Below, piece by piece: positions 10,609-23,961 of a DNA stretch of 64,000 nucleotides. The DNA lies in NCBI RefSeq assembly GCF_030052815.1, contig NC_079507.1, forward strand, positions 17,010,141 through 17,074,140, in the 5' to 3' direction. Each line of letters begins with the position of its first letter. Positions within the stretch are counted from its first letter, which is position 1. Position numbers and translations under genes: made by a program. The notes under the pieces are model-generated. The model saw nothing but the letters and a program-made list of their open reading frames with translations. It was not told where the DNA came from and did not search any database. This DNA is from Hevea brasiliensis. Its lineage: Eukaryota; Streptophyta; Magnoliopsida; Malpighiales; Euphorbiaceae.

Positions 10609-13600
10609 TGTCATACCTAACCCTCTGGGCATAACATGATCCGTAGTCTACCTAATGAATTACCAACCGTCTCACGATAACCCGTTAAATACACTACAAG
10701 GGATTTTAAAACTTTTCTTACTTCTTTTTTTACAGTGGTGAGCACCATTTATAGGTGTTAAAAACTTTTTTAAACTTAAGTGAAAGAGCTAACACATTTG
10801 CATTATTAGTAATTTCTGTAAAATTTTGGTGGAGTGCTCTCTGTATTTTGAATAAAACAGTTCTTCAGAAAACCTGTAAAAAGCACTTCAAATATATCTC
10901 TCAATCTCAATTCCACAATAACTTTTCAATATTTCCAAAGGCTGAAATAAAAGAAATATAGTATAAATTTTACATGTCAAAATAACTCATAATTTATTTT
11001 ATAACTTCAATATACAATTTTAATTTACAACTGCTCAAAACCAAGAATAATATATATATACGGTGAACATACATTACAGTACAAAATGCAAAATATGGTA
11101 TACTCAATATACCGATGATCTCTCGATGTTGCCCTAGCGGCCTAGTCTGCTTTATACGTGTGTGTCTACTGCGGCGACAATGAAAAGCTATCATTTGAGA
11201 CAATGTCTCAGTGGTGTACAACATTAACCAAATATAACTTTAAATCACAAATCATAAGTCATATAAATAGTGGATACTTAAACCATAGTTAAATTCAAGA
11301 CAATAAATGTCATAAAGAATTAGAACCCCATTCCACAATATCACAATTAATCTCAATAGTCAAAACATGGTTAAATTCAAAAGACAGTGAATGTCAATAA
11401 GAATTTAAACTCCATTTTACAAATTATCAAAGCTCATAATAACACAATTTAGTCAAATAATTTAAGAACACAGTGTTGCCAATTCATACACAACTTAAGC
11501 CATGACACAAATTTACAAATTTATCAAAGATCAATGCCGTATTATACACCACAACAAAGCAATCTACAACCCCACTAATCGAAATCAATGAGGGAGGTGG
11601 CTAGCTAGCTAATGAGTACTCATCCGATCTACAACCTCAACTAGTAAACCAGAGAGGGAGGAAAATAAACGATCTCAACCCCATAAATGGAGGAGGAATA
11701 ATGTGATACTGTCATGCTAAGTGTGAACACAAAATCAATTCCAAACATTTTATTCAAATGATTCGTGAAAAATCCAATCAATTTCCAAAGTCATAATTTC
11801 ATTCACAAGATGGCAACACAATTCATAATTAACTTCAAATTTCCATAAATCACACTAAATCAATTTTTCAATGACAAAAGGCTCAAATAAGGTTTATTGT
11901 GCACAAACCTCTGATAACAGTCTCCTAGCCTTGACTCAGTGTTTCCTTCCCTTTCCCTGAGTCTTTGCTAACTGAGAAACACAAATTTGAAGTGTTTCAG
12001 TACTCATTTAAACTGTCTCTAACGATAATGCTAGATAATTAATTCACTGAATTCTATTATTTGCTTAGTCAACCTAATATGTCGACCTTCGATGCATTCT
12101 AGGTAAATTAGGTTTTAATGTTACTAATATGTCACATTTGTAGCCTTTTAGGGTTGGTACATGTTACCCAATTCATTTCCATGTATATTGTGTTTTATTG
12201 CAATTTGCTGGATTCCGGGATACTAGTTTAACCTAGCCAGACGACCTAGTTCCCTCGGTTTTCGGGTTTTGCTCAAAACTACAAACTTGTAGATCTATGT
12301 CTTATTGCACGCGGGGCAAAATTTCAAGTCATTCTGAGTTTATTAGACCAAGTTATGGTCATTTTACTATTGCTGGTCAAAATGCATAAAAATTGGTCAC
12401 TTTAGGTCATTTTAGGTCATTTTAGGTTCAGCCAGTTTTTGGAGCCGAATTTGTGGAAGCTTTTTGACTTGCTTATGGTCATTTTTGGGCTTTTGTGTCT
12501 TCATAAGACTTGTAGATATAGGTCTTAACTATTCATGGTAAATATTTCAGGTCAATTGGACCTATTTTGAGTGAGGTATGGCCAAAATACTAACTGCTGC
12601 CCAAATGGTCAATTTTCAAGCCTTGATTGCACTAATCCAGATTTGGTCATTTTTCAAGTTACCTTACAAGTAGAATTTTGGTAAGCTTCCTTCATGAAAG
12701 TTGGCACTTTTTGTGCCTAGTTTCACCTCCAATTGGTCTCATACCAATTGGAGCCACAAACCTAAGGTTCTAGGCCCATAACATAAAATGCCCTATTGCA
12801 TTTTATTCATTAATCATCAAAGGATACTTTTAACACTTACCAAATGACACATTCATGCCAATTCTGGTTTGTACCATAACCTAAACACGTTTCACAACAT
12901 ATTGTTGGTCATTTTGGCAGCTTACAATCACACTCAATATGCACCATATAGTATAGAATTTTTCAAGCTTAAATTACAACAATTCAATCACCTAACCTAG
13001 CTCATTTACGTGTCCAACTTCACACCATCATACATATACACAAGCTGCCATAACAAGTACCACAATTCAACATTAATATTCTATAAACCAAGCATGAAAT
13101 AACATTTTTATGGTTCACTATTCAAGCTGCCAATTCATATATCATACTCCATTAATGTCCAAGCTTCCAAATTCAAGTATACATTCACAATATACTTAGT
13201 ATACATCACCCAATTTATTCCTACACATATAAACTCATAATCAACCCTTTAATCTACCATTTACAAGCAAGAATAAACTGTCCTTAAGGAGTTTCCATGG
13301 CTGCCAAAAATACACCTCTCCCTTTAAACATCAAACCTCAAAAATCTCTCCATAATTCAAGTACCCATAGCATTCTTACTAACTTTAATGAAGCTATAAC
13401 CCAAAAACACAAACTTACTACTTTGGAAACTCTTCAAAATCTCTCCAAAACTTGGTCTTCTTGTTGCCTATCTACTGCCTAAGGTGTATGGGCAATCTTT
13501 GATGAAGGAAAGTGCCAAGAAAGGAGCTTGAATCTCACATGCATGGAGCTCCAAGGTGGACGGCAATGGTGGTTTCCCTTGAGAGCATTTCGGCTGGTTC

Positions 13601-14287
13601 TTTGGCAAGGTGAGGAAGAAGATGAAATCTGTCCAAATGGTGAGTTAGTGGTCCACTTTGATGGGTAAGTGGAGCACTAAGCTTAATTTAATATTAGTTT
13701 AACCTTAACTTTCCTTATTCCCACATTTAACTCCCCATTTTTGCTATTTACATTAGGTACCACTAATTTAATTTTTCATTATATTTTCCAAGGGTAATAT
13801 CATGCATTTTTAATGGACATTTAGGTCAAAAGACAACTCGGGGTGTCAAATGGCCACAATGCCCCTGTTCGGGTTGCATTCCCGATTTTTTGGTAACACC
13901 GGGTTTTGTCCATTTTTCGATTTCTCACTTTTCTTTTTACTAATTAATTAATTTTTCTTTGATAATTCTAATGGTATTTATACTTCAATAGACATTTATT
14001 TAAGTCCTAAAAATATTGTCCAGGGTTCCCCGTGGTCCAGGGCTAGTCAACGGTCCACGCCGCGATTTCCCGGTGTGATCACCCATCGCCAGGGTTCTCG
14101 GCTCGTTTAACTTGGTTATATTTATTTGCTATTATTTTTCCTTTGTTTTTCTTGTATTTTCTTTTCTTGTATTTCATTATTTTATGTCTCCTCACTCATA
14201 TCGAAGTGTAGTTCTAGGCATCCTAGCTGTCCGGACATCACTGGTCATAGAACAGTAGAACGCACTACCGAACTTAGGGGCGTTACA
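10609..14287 (-). repeat. Gyp-2: gypsy LTR
   Basis: A 3.7 kb gypsy LTR in minus orientation. On the plus strand it begins TGTCATACC and ends GGGGCGTTACA, so its sense strand starts TGTAACGCCCC. This is the same superfamily style as Gyp-1 (TGTAACACCCCC) and Gyp-3 (TGTAATACCCC). The four bases before it (AACA) match the bases that lie between LTR and primer site in Gyp-1, so a scrap of its internal region remains. Its right side abuts Cop-A integrase at 14288. No coding sequence is credible inside; short open frames such as the one near 13297 are chance. Confidence 0.8.
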
Positions 14288-15347
14288 AATCGACCCTTTT
14301 CTAATCTGGTTTCCAAGTTATCAGTGTTCAGCTTTTTGATATAAGCTAGACTACCCAAATCTTAACATGCTTAAGACTTGATTTTCTTCCATGCCATATT
14401 TCATAAGGTGTGGAAGATACTGATTTTGATGGAATTCTATTCAGAATATGCAAAGCTGATTCTAATGCAAATCCCCAAATGGAGATTGGCATATCAGTAT
14501 AGCTCATCATACTATGTACCATATCTAATAGGATACGATTTCTCCTTTCAAATGCACCATTCAACTGTGGCATTTCTGAAGGAGTCAGCTGGGAAACAAT
14601 GCCATGCTCTTTCAAGTATTCATCAAATTCAGTACTCAAGTATTCACCTCCACGATCTGATCGAAGAGCTTTAATACTTTTTCCTGTTTGATTTTCTACT
14701 TCAGATTTAAATTCTTTGAACCTTTCGAAGGATTTATGTTTGTATTTCATCAAATACAAATACCCAAACCTTGATTTATCATCAGTAAATGTAATAAAGT
14801 AATGAAAATAGCCTCTAGCCATTTCCTTAAATGGACCACACACATCACTATGTATTAGCTCTAAAATATTTTCAGCTCTTAGTCTTTGTCCAACAAAGGG
14901 TGATCTAGTCATTTTGCCTTGAAGGTAGGATTCACAAGTTGGAGTAGATTCAGAACCCAATGAGGATAAAATCCTTATTTTCTCCAGTTTTTGCAATCCT
15001 ATCTTCTGTAACATGACCTAATCTTAAGTGCCAAATATATTTTGAACTTGAGTTGATTTTTATCATGGCATTGCATTCTTTTAGATTGCTTGCATTCAAT
15101 TTGTGTTTATCATTATTATCCAAATAATAAAGACCATCATGCATATAACCCGAGGCAACATATTTATTTCCAAAATAAATATTGCAAACATTATCTGTGA
15201 ACTAAAATTCATAACCATTTCTAGTCAACTAGATATAGAAATGATGTTCTTAAAAGCATTAGGCACATGTCCACACATGTAAAAAGATTTAGATCCTATG
15301 GCTAAAGCTTCAACAGTTGAGTCATCGCCAATCTAGAGTCTAACATC
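14288..15347 (-). pseudogene. Cop-A integrase and GAG-pre-integrase (second copy), truncated by Gyp-2
   Basis: Minus-strand copia integrase. A GAG-pre-integrase stretch (about 14950-15144, with WHLRLGH) is followed by a 222-residue frame (14346-15014) with CESYLQGKMT, LIHSDVCGPFKEM, FTDDKSRFGYLYL, LRSDRGGEYLS and FERRNRILLDM, reaching WHGRKSSLKHVKIW. The integrase C-terminus is cut at 14288 by the Gyp-2 LTR. The zinc-binding ESC motif is changed to ESY and the usual VSERRN reads AFERRN, suggesting drift. Residues after 15144 toward 15347 are the tail of a protease region that has lost its active site. Confidence 0.85.
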
Positions 15348-16205
15348 TCAAACATGCAAGCTTCTGCTATTTGCTATACTCTGGGCAATTCCTATTCCAT
15401 TGCCCATCATTCTGGCAGTGGAAACACTTTCCTTTGCCTCCATCAGCTTTGGTCTTATCTTCTTGGAAGTTCTTGGAACTTGGGGTTTCTTTTTCTTATT
15501 GCCCTTCTTCTTGTCGGACTTTCCAGTAGAAGAAGATGCAATCAAAACTACCTCTTTTCCTTTATTGCCCGGCATATTCTTTTGGGCAATAACAAGCATG
15601 TTAAGTAAACCAGCCAAGGTGTACTCCTGCTTAGTCATATGGAAATTTGTCACAAAATTTCCAAATGGCTTAGGTAGGGACTGAAGGATCAAATCCTTCT
15701 GTAGTTGGAAATCACTATTAAAGTCAAGATGTTCCAGGTGCTCTATAAGCCGAATCATCTTGTGGACATGATCCCCAACATTCTGTCCCTCAGACATCCT
15801 CATTTGAAATTCTTTGCCTAGATATCTCATACCTAGCATTCCTGCTATGCTCACCATACAACTCTTATAGGTGAAAGAGGATCTCACTTGCACTCTGCAT
15901 GTTCTCATGCTCTGTAACTCATTACTAATAGAAGCAAGCATGTAACACTTGGCTCTCATATCATGCTCCTTCCACTTGTCCAAATTGTCATATTCCTCTT
16001 GAGTGGCCTCTAGAGGTAAGGGACCAGGAACATTTGAGTCTAGAACATATCCAATACGTTCTAGGTTCAGGATAAGCTTTAAATTTCTTAGCCAATTAGA
16101 AAGATTAGGTCCTGTCAACCTATTGTGATCAAGTATGCTCGCAAGGATATTGGATGATGGTGGTTGTTGTGTGCTCATTATTATCAGAAAATTAACTGCA
16201 GACAA
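15348..16205 (-). pseudogene. Cop-A gag (second copy)
   Basis: Copia Gag, 285 codons open, likely translated from the internal ATG at 16178 (MSTQQPPSSN). It shows WLRNLKLILN, LDKWKEHDMRAKCYM, MRMSEGQNVGDHVHKM, the basic KKKGNKKKKPQ stretch and a degraded CCHC knuckle. The long frame is misleading: a four-base loss at about 15910, relative to the first copy, shifts translation for some 20 codons and carries it past the TAA at 15865-15867, and a second change near 15810 restores the Gag frame. After the knuckle the sequence jumps to the late protease region, so the catalytic DTG segment is missing. Confidence 0.85.
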
Positions 16206-17655
16206 TAACCAGATTCATTAGTAAATGTATCATGTAATTAACCAAAACGATTATGGTCTTTTAATCAAATTGGTCCTCCCTCTAACTTAGCGAATCCTAC
16301 ACTTCCAAAGTAGGAAACAGAAATCCTAGTTGGATGGATTTCTAGTGGGTGACTAAATTCTTATAGTCTTATTAATCATCCTCAGGCACATCCATTAATG
16401 GAATTATAATAAACTGTAAGTGAGCAACTCCTTACCCATCACATCTCATGTGAGGTTCAATCATTTACCTAGCCCCTAATGCTCAAAATCTCAGGCACAT
16501 CCATTATTGACTTATCTTGCATTAGTTAAGTTGATCCCATTGAGCCAGTAAATATGTAACTAATTTTAATGTCCTCAGGCACATCCATTATTGGCCACCA
16601 AACCATTTACATATTTACAACATCTCATGCTTAACAATTATTCTTAAGAAAATCTCTTAAATTAATTGCATCATATGCAAGTTTTTAAAATTTCATAAAA
16701 TAATTGCCTCAATGGAGGGCCCATGATATAATTACATTAATTATACCATTTCCAACTTAATCATTTATTTGAAAGATTTAGTGATCGGTTTAATTACTAT
16801 GCAACCCAATATTGACTAATTGTTGTTAGAATTTCAGGCTTTTCTTGGCAGGTTTACTATGCAAACTAAATTTAATCGTGTTTGCCACAAAATTTTGATT
16901 TCCCACACAAATGGTTAAAATTTGAGCTGAGATTTCATTTAAGAATAGCTCAAATGTGGCACAAACAACCTATAAATTTTCAGGAATTTCTGGGCTGATT
17001 TGCTATGTGAAGTTAATTTGATCGGATCTGCTGTAAAATTTTGGTTCCCCACACAAACGGTTGTATTTTAAGCTGAAATTTAATTTGGGAACTACTGAAA
17101 CCCTATAAATTTTCAAGAATTTCTGGATCTATTTGCTATGTAAACTTAATTTGATCGGATCTGTCGTAAAACTTTGGTTCAACAGGCAAATAATATCAAA
17201 CAACCCCCAAAATTGACACCCAATATCTTAAACACACCCAAATAATGCTGGTACAGTTTCAGGCCAAATGGGTAAGTCAAACTCAATGACCCAAACAAGC
17301 TCTCATGCTTGATATCAAAATAAAGGAAGCAAAATAGATAGCTAGAATAATGGCTTTAGCTTAATTAACCCAAAACCCTAAGACAAACTCAACAAAATAA
17401 ATTTTTAAACAAATAGATCATACTAAACCCCAAGAGCCAATTTTGGTCAAGCATGCAATGAACAAAAATATGAATAATAGAAACACAATAAGAAGCAAAA
17501 CAAGGCTTAGCAAGAAAGAACCAGGTGCAAGATGAAGAAGAAGAAGCAAATATGGAACTATAGCCAAACGGCAAATATGAAAAAGGTAACAAACATAAAG
17601 TAAGCACAAAGAATAAGAAGCAAATAGAGAATCTACGTTGCTTGGACATCCCTTT
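16206..17655 (-). other. Cop-A untranslated leader (second copy)
   Basis: Near-identical to 774-2225. It carries the three CTCAGGCACATCCATTA motifs near 16381, 16489 and 16574 and the TGTCTGCAG acceptor-like sequence before gag. No coding sequence is supported; hydrophobic open frames near 17389-17783 run across the primer site into the LTR and are rejected. Confidence 0.75.
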
Positions 17656-17667
17656 GCTCTGATACCA
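17656..17667 (-). other. Primer-binding site for initiator tRNA-Met (Cop-A, second copy)
   Basis: The minus strand reads TGGTATCAGAGC, followed four bases later by the LTR start TGATGTGAACC at 17672. Confidence 0.9.
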
Positions 17668-17671
17668 AAAC

Positions 17672-18231
17672 TGATGTGAACCCTTAAGTAATTGGTAACT
17701 TGAAAACTTACATTTAAGAAATAAAGGAACAATATGGAAAGCACCAAATCAAGATGCATGAATTTGATTCTTTGAACCAGCATAATCAGATTGCTGTGTA
17801 ATTCAAAGAAAATATCAGAAATGGGATTCTTGACCTAATTCATATGGAGAATGAATAAACCAAGAATATTATGCACATTAAACTTTGCAAGATAGAAATC
17901 TCAGCAAATTAATGAGCTTCACAAGAACAAAGGCAACAGCCAATTTACTCACTAATGGACCAGAAACAATCTTTCATTAATATTCAAAGTGTGTCCTCCA
18001 CCTCTCTCATTACACTTGTATTTATAGCCTCTTGGCCCCAAAGCTAAAGACAAAAATATCCCTACTTTAGTAACAGCTGCAAGGAGCTTTAAGTCCAAAC
18101 AAAAATTAATCCATCAAAAGACTAAAAACTCCCAACAAAAAGCAAATTTAATACAGCAGCAATAAGGGCATTTAAGTCCAGAAGAGAGGTGGATATAACA
18201 ACAAGTAATATTCCTTTAAAAAGGTGCCAGC
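17672..18231 (-). repeat. Cop-A 5' LTR, inner part (second copy)
   Basis: Matches 2242-2811. It contains the minus-strand TATA box (TATAAATAC at plus 18018-18026). It is interrupted at 18231 by the complete Cop-B element and appears to resume after the target duplication at 30269. Confidence 0.75.
18018..18026 (-). promoter_or_regulatory. TATA box of Cop-A LTR (second copy)
   Basis: Minus-strand TATAAATAC in the same context as 2588-2596. Confidence 0.65.
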
Positions 18232-20328
18232 TGAAGGAACGGAAGCGTGAAAAACACAAGATTATACCATTGAATTCAAAAATTTTCACCTAGGGTCACA
18301 AGCACCATGCAAGATTTATTTTTATCTATTTGATTTCAATGATAAACAACATATTAAAACTCTTTTAATATGTTTTTGGATCTGTATTTGCCATTTAAGA
18401 TTTTAAAATTAATCAGATTAATTTTAGAACCCTAGATTAAATCAAGAACGATTACACTAACCTCTTGATGTGCTGCAGCGTGTCTGCGCCTTTGAGATTC
18501 GTCTTCAAGACACCAGATGTTGTCCCTCTAGCTTGTCCACACCAAGAACACCTATGGCAGCCCTTGAACAGCTTCTAAAGCCTTTTCTATTAATTAGAAA
18601 TTCAAGTTCTGCCTTTTAAGATATTAGAGATGCAAACAGGACACTAGAAACAATTTCTAGTGTTCTTAATTCAAGAGATTGATGGCTAATCTCTTTGAAT
18701 TGATGAGAGATGAAGAGAAATAGCGTGAGAGGCTCAAAGTGGCGTGACATATGAGAGGAGAGGCTGTTGGTTGTGTTTTCTTTTCATAACCCCACTTAAA
18801 TAGCTAGGTTAACACATTAAACCCTAGCCACATGTCACCTTTTGATTAGCTCTAGGTTTAAGTGACCCAATCACATTGTGCCAAGTGTCAAACCTATATT
18901 TAATCTTGATTTTAATCATCTTACATGATTAAAAATATTTGGCAAGCTTATGTGTTATGCCATGTGTCACCATCTCATGGTGCCACGTGTCAAACTGCAA
19001 AATGACCAAAATGCCCATGTGTCTTAATTTTGAGTTCTTAACCCAAAATAATTATTTTCTTCTTCTAATTAATTTATATCAAATATAAATTAATTAATTA
19101 ATCTCTATTAATTAATTTCTCATCAATTAAATTCATATTTAAACACTTTAAATATAAATTTAATTTATACTACACATCCAATAATCTAGATTTGGTTTCA
19201 AGTCATGCTAGGGACTTTGCAATTTTATTGCAAACCAAATCTATTTAATTAATCAATTAAACTCTTTAATTAATTAATTAAATCATATTTAAATAGGTGA
19301 TATCTTGTGTATGTGTGTGACTTACTAGGCTCATCACTAATTGGCAATGAGACATGATATCAACTCTTAATATCATCAGAACTCTTTCTTACCATAAATG
19401 ATTTCTCTAAATCATTTTATGAACCTCATAGACCATGGTTAACACCTAGCATAGCATGCCATGGCCACCCAATTAGTAATAAGATTTACCTTAAATGAAC
19501 CTATAATCATATGTTACCATGCACTAGAATCTCTCTGTTACAAAATCCCAACTCAAGTGAGTCATGGTTTATGTCAAACTCCATTTGCTATGAATATTAT
19601 GTTCTCTTTTAATTCCAGTTCTTGATTAAAAGATTTTTCTCATCGAAACTCTTTTACGAATAAATCTATCTGTCTGGCCAGAACTTGAAACATCAAGAAC
19701 AATTAAATGAACATAGGATTTTATCTCTATTTACTTAGAGAACAGATTCCTTCTTGATCAACACCTACCTCCATATATAACTAGCAGGAGCCAACACATG
19801 CCCATATACCCATACATAGTACAAGTATGAAAGCGATATCAAACTCAAACTACCTATATACAAGATAAGCGTGCTATCTCAGTCTAAAGATTATATGCAT
19901 GATATGATTTATGACAAAACATTGACAAGAGTAAACTCCATGTGCTTGTCATAAGTGTCACCGGTTCGACCTACTTATCATTTATAAGTGCCTATCATGT
20001 TTGTTATATGGCATGAGACTCACCATTCCATCTTATTTATATCTCATATAAATAACTTGGGAACAAACATGAATACAATCTTTCTGGATAAGTCATGTCC
20101 TTATTATGAAGTATCCTCGATTGTGAACCTATTTATGATACTTTGTGCTAGAAATATTGTCACTCATATTCTTAACAACTTAAGAATAATATTTCTAACA
20201 AAATATCAATGGACCTTTTCTATTACACATAAATATATTATGTAAACGAAAAGTGGAAATGCCTTTTATTATTAAAAATATGTACAAGATACATACTAAA
20301 TGATATGCTCTAGGGCATACTACTAACA
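18232..20328 (-). repeat. Cop-B 3' LTR (second copy)
   Basis: 2097 bases, TGAAGGAAC to CTACTAACA on the plus strand. It matches 2812-4896 and 28172-30263. Sense-strand features of the family LTR are AT-rich TTAATTAA blocks, G-box-like repeats, a TATA-like CTATTTAAG and a 10-bp-arm hairpin; they are described under the solo LTR. Confidence 0.92.
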
Positions 20329-20342
20329 ATCTCCCACTAGCA

Positions 20343-21960
20343 CTAGAGCCATTCATTAAAATATCTTAGACCTATCTTCTCTAGATGTCGGTCCTAGCGA
20401 GTGCGTGACATAGGCTTAGTGAATGGATCAGCTGGATTTTCAGCTGATGCTATTTTCTACATGGCTACATCGCCTCGCCCAACTATTTCTCTGATAATGT
20501 GGTAGTGCCTTTCTATGTGTTTGGATTTTGGGTGAGACCTTGGTTCCTTAGCCTGTATGACTGCTCCATTATTGTCACAGTGTAGTGGAACTGCTGACTC
20601 AATGGAAGGAACTCTGTAAGTTACATCACGAACTTCTTTATCCAACGACTTCCTTTGCGACATCGATGCGACAATATACTCGACCTCGATGAGTGGAATC
20701 TGCGATCGTGCTCTGTTTGGAACTCTTCCAACCGATTGCACCTCCATTACAAATGTACACATATCCGGTAGACTTTCTATCATCGATATCGATTGGAAAT
20801 CGAATCGGTATAACCATCCAATTGCAAGTCTCCACCTCCATAAATCAAGAATAAATCCTTAGTTCTTCTTAAGTACTTAAGAATATTCTTGTGACTATCC
20901 GATGTTCCAAACTGGATTGGATTGATACCTGCTAGTCAAACTAACGACATATGCGATATCAGGCCTAGTACACAACATTGCATACATTAAACTTCCAATA
21001 GCCAAGCATATGGAATCTGGCCATCTTATCTCTTTCTTGGTGTCTTTAGAGACATCTCTTTAGAAAGGTGGATACCATGTCTCACTTGGTAACAATCCTC
21101 TCTTGGAATCAAGCATGTTAAACCTCTTTAACACCTTTTCCAAGTATAGACTTTGGGATAAACCAATTATTCTTTTCGCTCTATCTCTATAGATGAATCC
21201 CAAGAATATAGGTTGCCTCCCTAAGTCTTTCATGGAGAATGTATTTAACAACCATACCTTTATAGTCGTCAACATACGTATCATTACCCATCAACGTTAT
21301 GTCATCCACATATAAGACAAGGAAAGTGATAGCCTTTGTCACTAACCTTCTTATATACACATGGCTCATCCTCATTTTTGATAAAACCAAAAGATTTAAT
21401 GGCTTCATCAAAGCGGATGTTCCAACTCCTCGAAGCTTGTTTCAACCCATAAATGGATCGCTTTAGCTTGCATACCTTGGAACCATCTTGGGATTCAAAT
21501 CCCTTAGGTTGTTCCATGAAAATGTTTTCTTCAATGTATCCATTGAGAAAAGCTATTTTGACATCCATCGCCAAATCTCATAATCATAGTATGCATATTG
21601 CTAATAAAATCCTAATTGATTTAAGCATGGCAACAAAGAAAAAGTCTCCTCATAGTCTATTCCTTGCCTTTGTCGAAACCCTTTCGCTACTAGCCTTGCC
21701 TTATAGGTCTCTACCTTTCCATCAGAACCAATTTTCTTCTTGAAAACCCATTTGTTCCCTATAGGTACAATACCTTCAGGTGGGTCAACAAGATCCCAAA
21801 CTTGATTCTTATACATGGAATCAATCTCGGATTTCATAGCATCAATCCATTTTGAAGAGTCTATATACGATATAGCTTCTTCATAGGTAAGTGGATCATC
21901 TCCATGATCTACTTCTTCATTAGTAGACAACACTTGTTCTTCTTAATGAAGAAAACCATA
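20343..21960 (-). pseudogene. Cop-B reverse transcriptase and RNase H (second copy)
   Basis: Parallel to 4911-6530, but broken into several frames: 21601-21933 (KWIDAMKSEI, NKWVFKKKIG, YKARLVAKGF), 21302-21574 (FLNGYIEENIFMEQPKGF, IYGLKQASRSWN), 21187-21411 (YVDD catalytic box) and 20457-20841 (RNase H core, ending with DNNGAVIQA and HPKSKHIERHYHIIRE). The stop is a TAG at 20343-20345. Comparison with the first copy shows most breaks are one-base losses inside CAG or CTG. Family function: copies element RNA into DNA and removes the RNA strand inside the virus-like particle. Confidence 0.88.
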
Positions 21961-22036
21961 TCTCACCGGTGGGTGAGATACCACTGGTTGTTCTACGAGG
22001 AGCAGTGTAGATGTTTCATCAATGGGTATAGGTTGA

Positions 22037-23080
22037 CTAGATGGATCTATATCCATCGATCATTGGTTGGTCGGAATTCTCCAATTCTAACTCTATTTGC
22101 CTTCCTTTGCCTCCTTCTTGAACAAACTTTTGTTCAAGAAATGTGGCATCTCTACTTATCACAACCTTTTGTGAAGTAGGCAAATAAAAATAATATCCAA
22201 AACTATCTTTTGGATATCCAACAAATCGACCTTTTTCTGATCTGGTCTCCAATTTATCAGTGTTCAGCTTTTTGATATAAGCTGGACAACCCCAAATCTT
22301 AACATGCTTAAGACTTGGTTTTCTTCCATGCCATATCTCATAAGGTGTGGAAGAAAGCGATTTTGATGGAATCCTATTCAGAATATATAAAGCTGATTCT
22401 AATGCAAATCCCCAAAAGGAGATTGGCATATCAGTATAGCTCATCATACTATGTACCATATCCAATAGGGTACGATTTCTCCTTTCAGATACACCATTCA
22501 GCTGTGGCGTTCCTGGAGGAGTCAGCTGAGAAACAATGCCATGCTCTCTCAAGTATTCATCAAATTCAGTACTCAAATATTCACCTCCACGATCTGATCG
22601 AAGAGCTTTAATATTATTTCTGTTTGATTTTCTACTTGATTTAAATTCTTTGAACTTTTCAAAGGATTCATGTTTGTATTTCATCAAATACAAATACCCA
22701 AACCTTGATTTATCATCAGTAAAGGTAATAAAATAATGAAAGCCCCCTCTAGCCATTTCTTTAAACGGACCACATACATCACTATGTATTAGTTCCAAAA
22801 TATTTTCAGCTCTTAGCCCTTGTCCAACAAAGGGTGATCTAGTCATTTTGCCTTGAAGGCAAGATTCACAAGTTGGAGTAGGCTCGAGCCCAATGAGGAT
22901 AGAATCCCCATTTTCTCTAATTTTGCAATCCTATCTTACGCAACATGACATAACCTTAAGTGCCAAATATATTTTGAACTTGAGTTGATTTTCACCATGG
23001 CATTGTATTCTTTTAGATCACTTGCATTCATTTTGTGTTTGTCATTATTATCCAAATAATAAAGACCATCATTCATATAA
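22037..23080 (-). pseudogene. Cop-B integrase with GAG-pre-integrase (second copy)
   Basis: A 269-codon open frame (22037-22846) holds most of the integrase: HSDVCGPFKEM, FTDDKSRFGYLYL, LRSDRGGEYLS, GTPQLNGVSERRNRTLLDM, YEIWHGRKPSLKHVKIWGCPAY and the C-terminal FVGYPKDSFGYYFY block. The catalytic Asp, Asp and Glu region looks present. A local scramble replaces a few residues after KEFKS. Upstream (22847-23080) the GAG-pre-integrase domain with CESCLQGKMT continues in shifted frames. It sits between protease and RT, the copia order (integrase before RT). Confidence 0.88.
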
Positions 23081-23956
23081 CCGAACCAACATATTTATTT
23101 CCAAAATAAATATTGCAAACATCATCTGTGTTGAAATTCATAGCCATTTCTAGTCAAACTAGATATAGAAATGATGTTCTTAAAAGCATCAGTACATATA
23201 AAATATTATCCAAACACAAAACATGTCCAAACATGTAAAAGATTTAGATCCTATGGCTAAAGCTTCAACGATTGAGCCATTGCCAATCCGGACTCTAATA
23301 TCTTGAGAATGCAAGTCTCTTGTTTGCTAGTTCTGCATATCATTAGAAATGTGAGCGCTTTGATATCTAAAACCCAAGCTGTAGATGAACTATAAGTATC
23401 ATCGAATCTAAATAACAAGATATGGACATACCTTAGAAGGTGTATCCTTCTTGTCCTTGAGAGAATTAAGATACTGCAGGCGGTTCCTTTTCCAGTGCCC
23501 ATCCTTTTGGCGGTGGAAACACTTTCCTTGCCTTCATCAGCTTTAGTCTTCCTTTTCTGTTTAGCTATTTTCTTGGAAGGACCAGGAATCTGAGGTTTCT
23601 TTTTCTTATTGCCTTTCTTCTTGTTGGACCTTCCAGCAGAAGAAGATGCAACCAAAGCTACCTCTTTTCCTTTATTGCCTGGCATATTCTTTTGGGCAAT
23701 AACCAGCATGTTGAGTAATTCAGCTAAGGTGCATTCCTGTTTAGTTATATGGAAATTTGTCACAAAATTCCCAAAAGACTCAGGAAGGGACTGAAGGATC
23801 AAATCCGTTTGTAGTTGGAAATCCATGTTGAAGTCAAGATGTTCCAACTGCTCAATCAGCCGAATCATCTTGTGGACATGATCCCCAACATTCTGTCCCT
23901 CAGACATCCTCATACGGAATAACTGTTTAGATATCTCATACCTAGCATTCCTGCTG
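23081..23956 (-). pseudogene. Cop-B protease and Gag C-terminal part (second copy)
   Basis: A 218-codon frame (23257-23913) begins MRMSEGQNVGDHVHKMIRL and runs through the lysine-rich KKKGNKKKKPQ stretch and a frame-disturbed CCHC knuckle (around 23490-23520). It then enters the protease, where WVLD marks the catalytic aspartate, but the expected T-G after D is garbled (reads DIKA), probably through loss of bases at a CTG. The remaining Gag N-terminus is on the far side of the solo LTR at 26059-26402. Confidence 0.85.
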
Positions 23957-23961
23957 TGCTC
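23957..23961 (+). other. Target-site duplication of the solo Cop-B LTR (left)
   Basis: TGCTC directly before TGTTAGTAG, repeated at 26059-26063 directly after TTCCTTCA. Removing the LTR and one copy rejoins the Gag sequence as in Cop-A (TATGCTCACCATAC). Confidence 0.92.

Noticed and set aside
13297..13482. 61-residue plus-strand frame in Gyp-2
   Set aside because: Short, antisense to the LTR, and without recognisable features.
15348..16205. Apparently intact 285-codon Cop-A gag
   Set aside because: The length depends on a four-base loss at ~15910 that bypasses the family TAA in a wrong frame for some 20 codons; it is annotated as a pseudogene.
19988..20245. An 85-residue open frame repeated in every Cop-B LTR (also 24045-24302, 29922-30179, 39013-39270, partly 4625-4813)
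   Set aside because: It is antisense to the element, lies in the U3 start, and recurs only because the LTR recurs. There is no known domain or codon signal.
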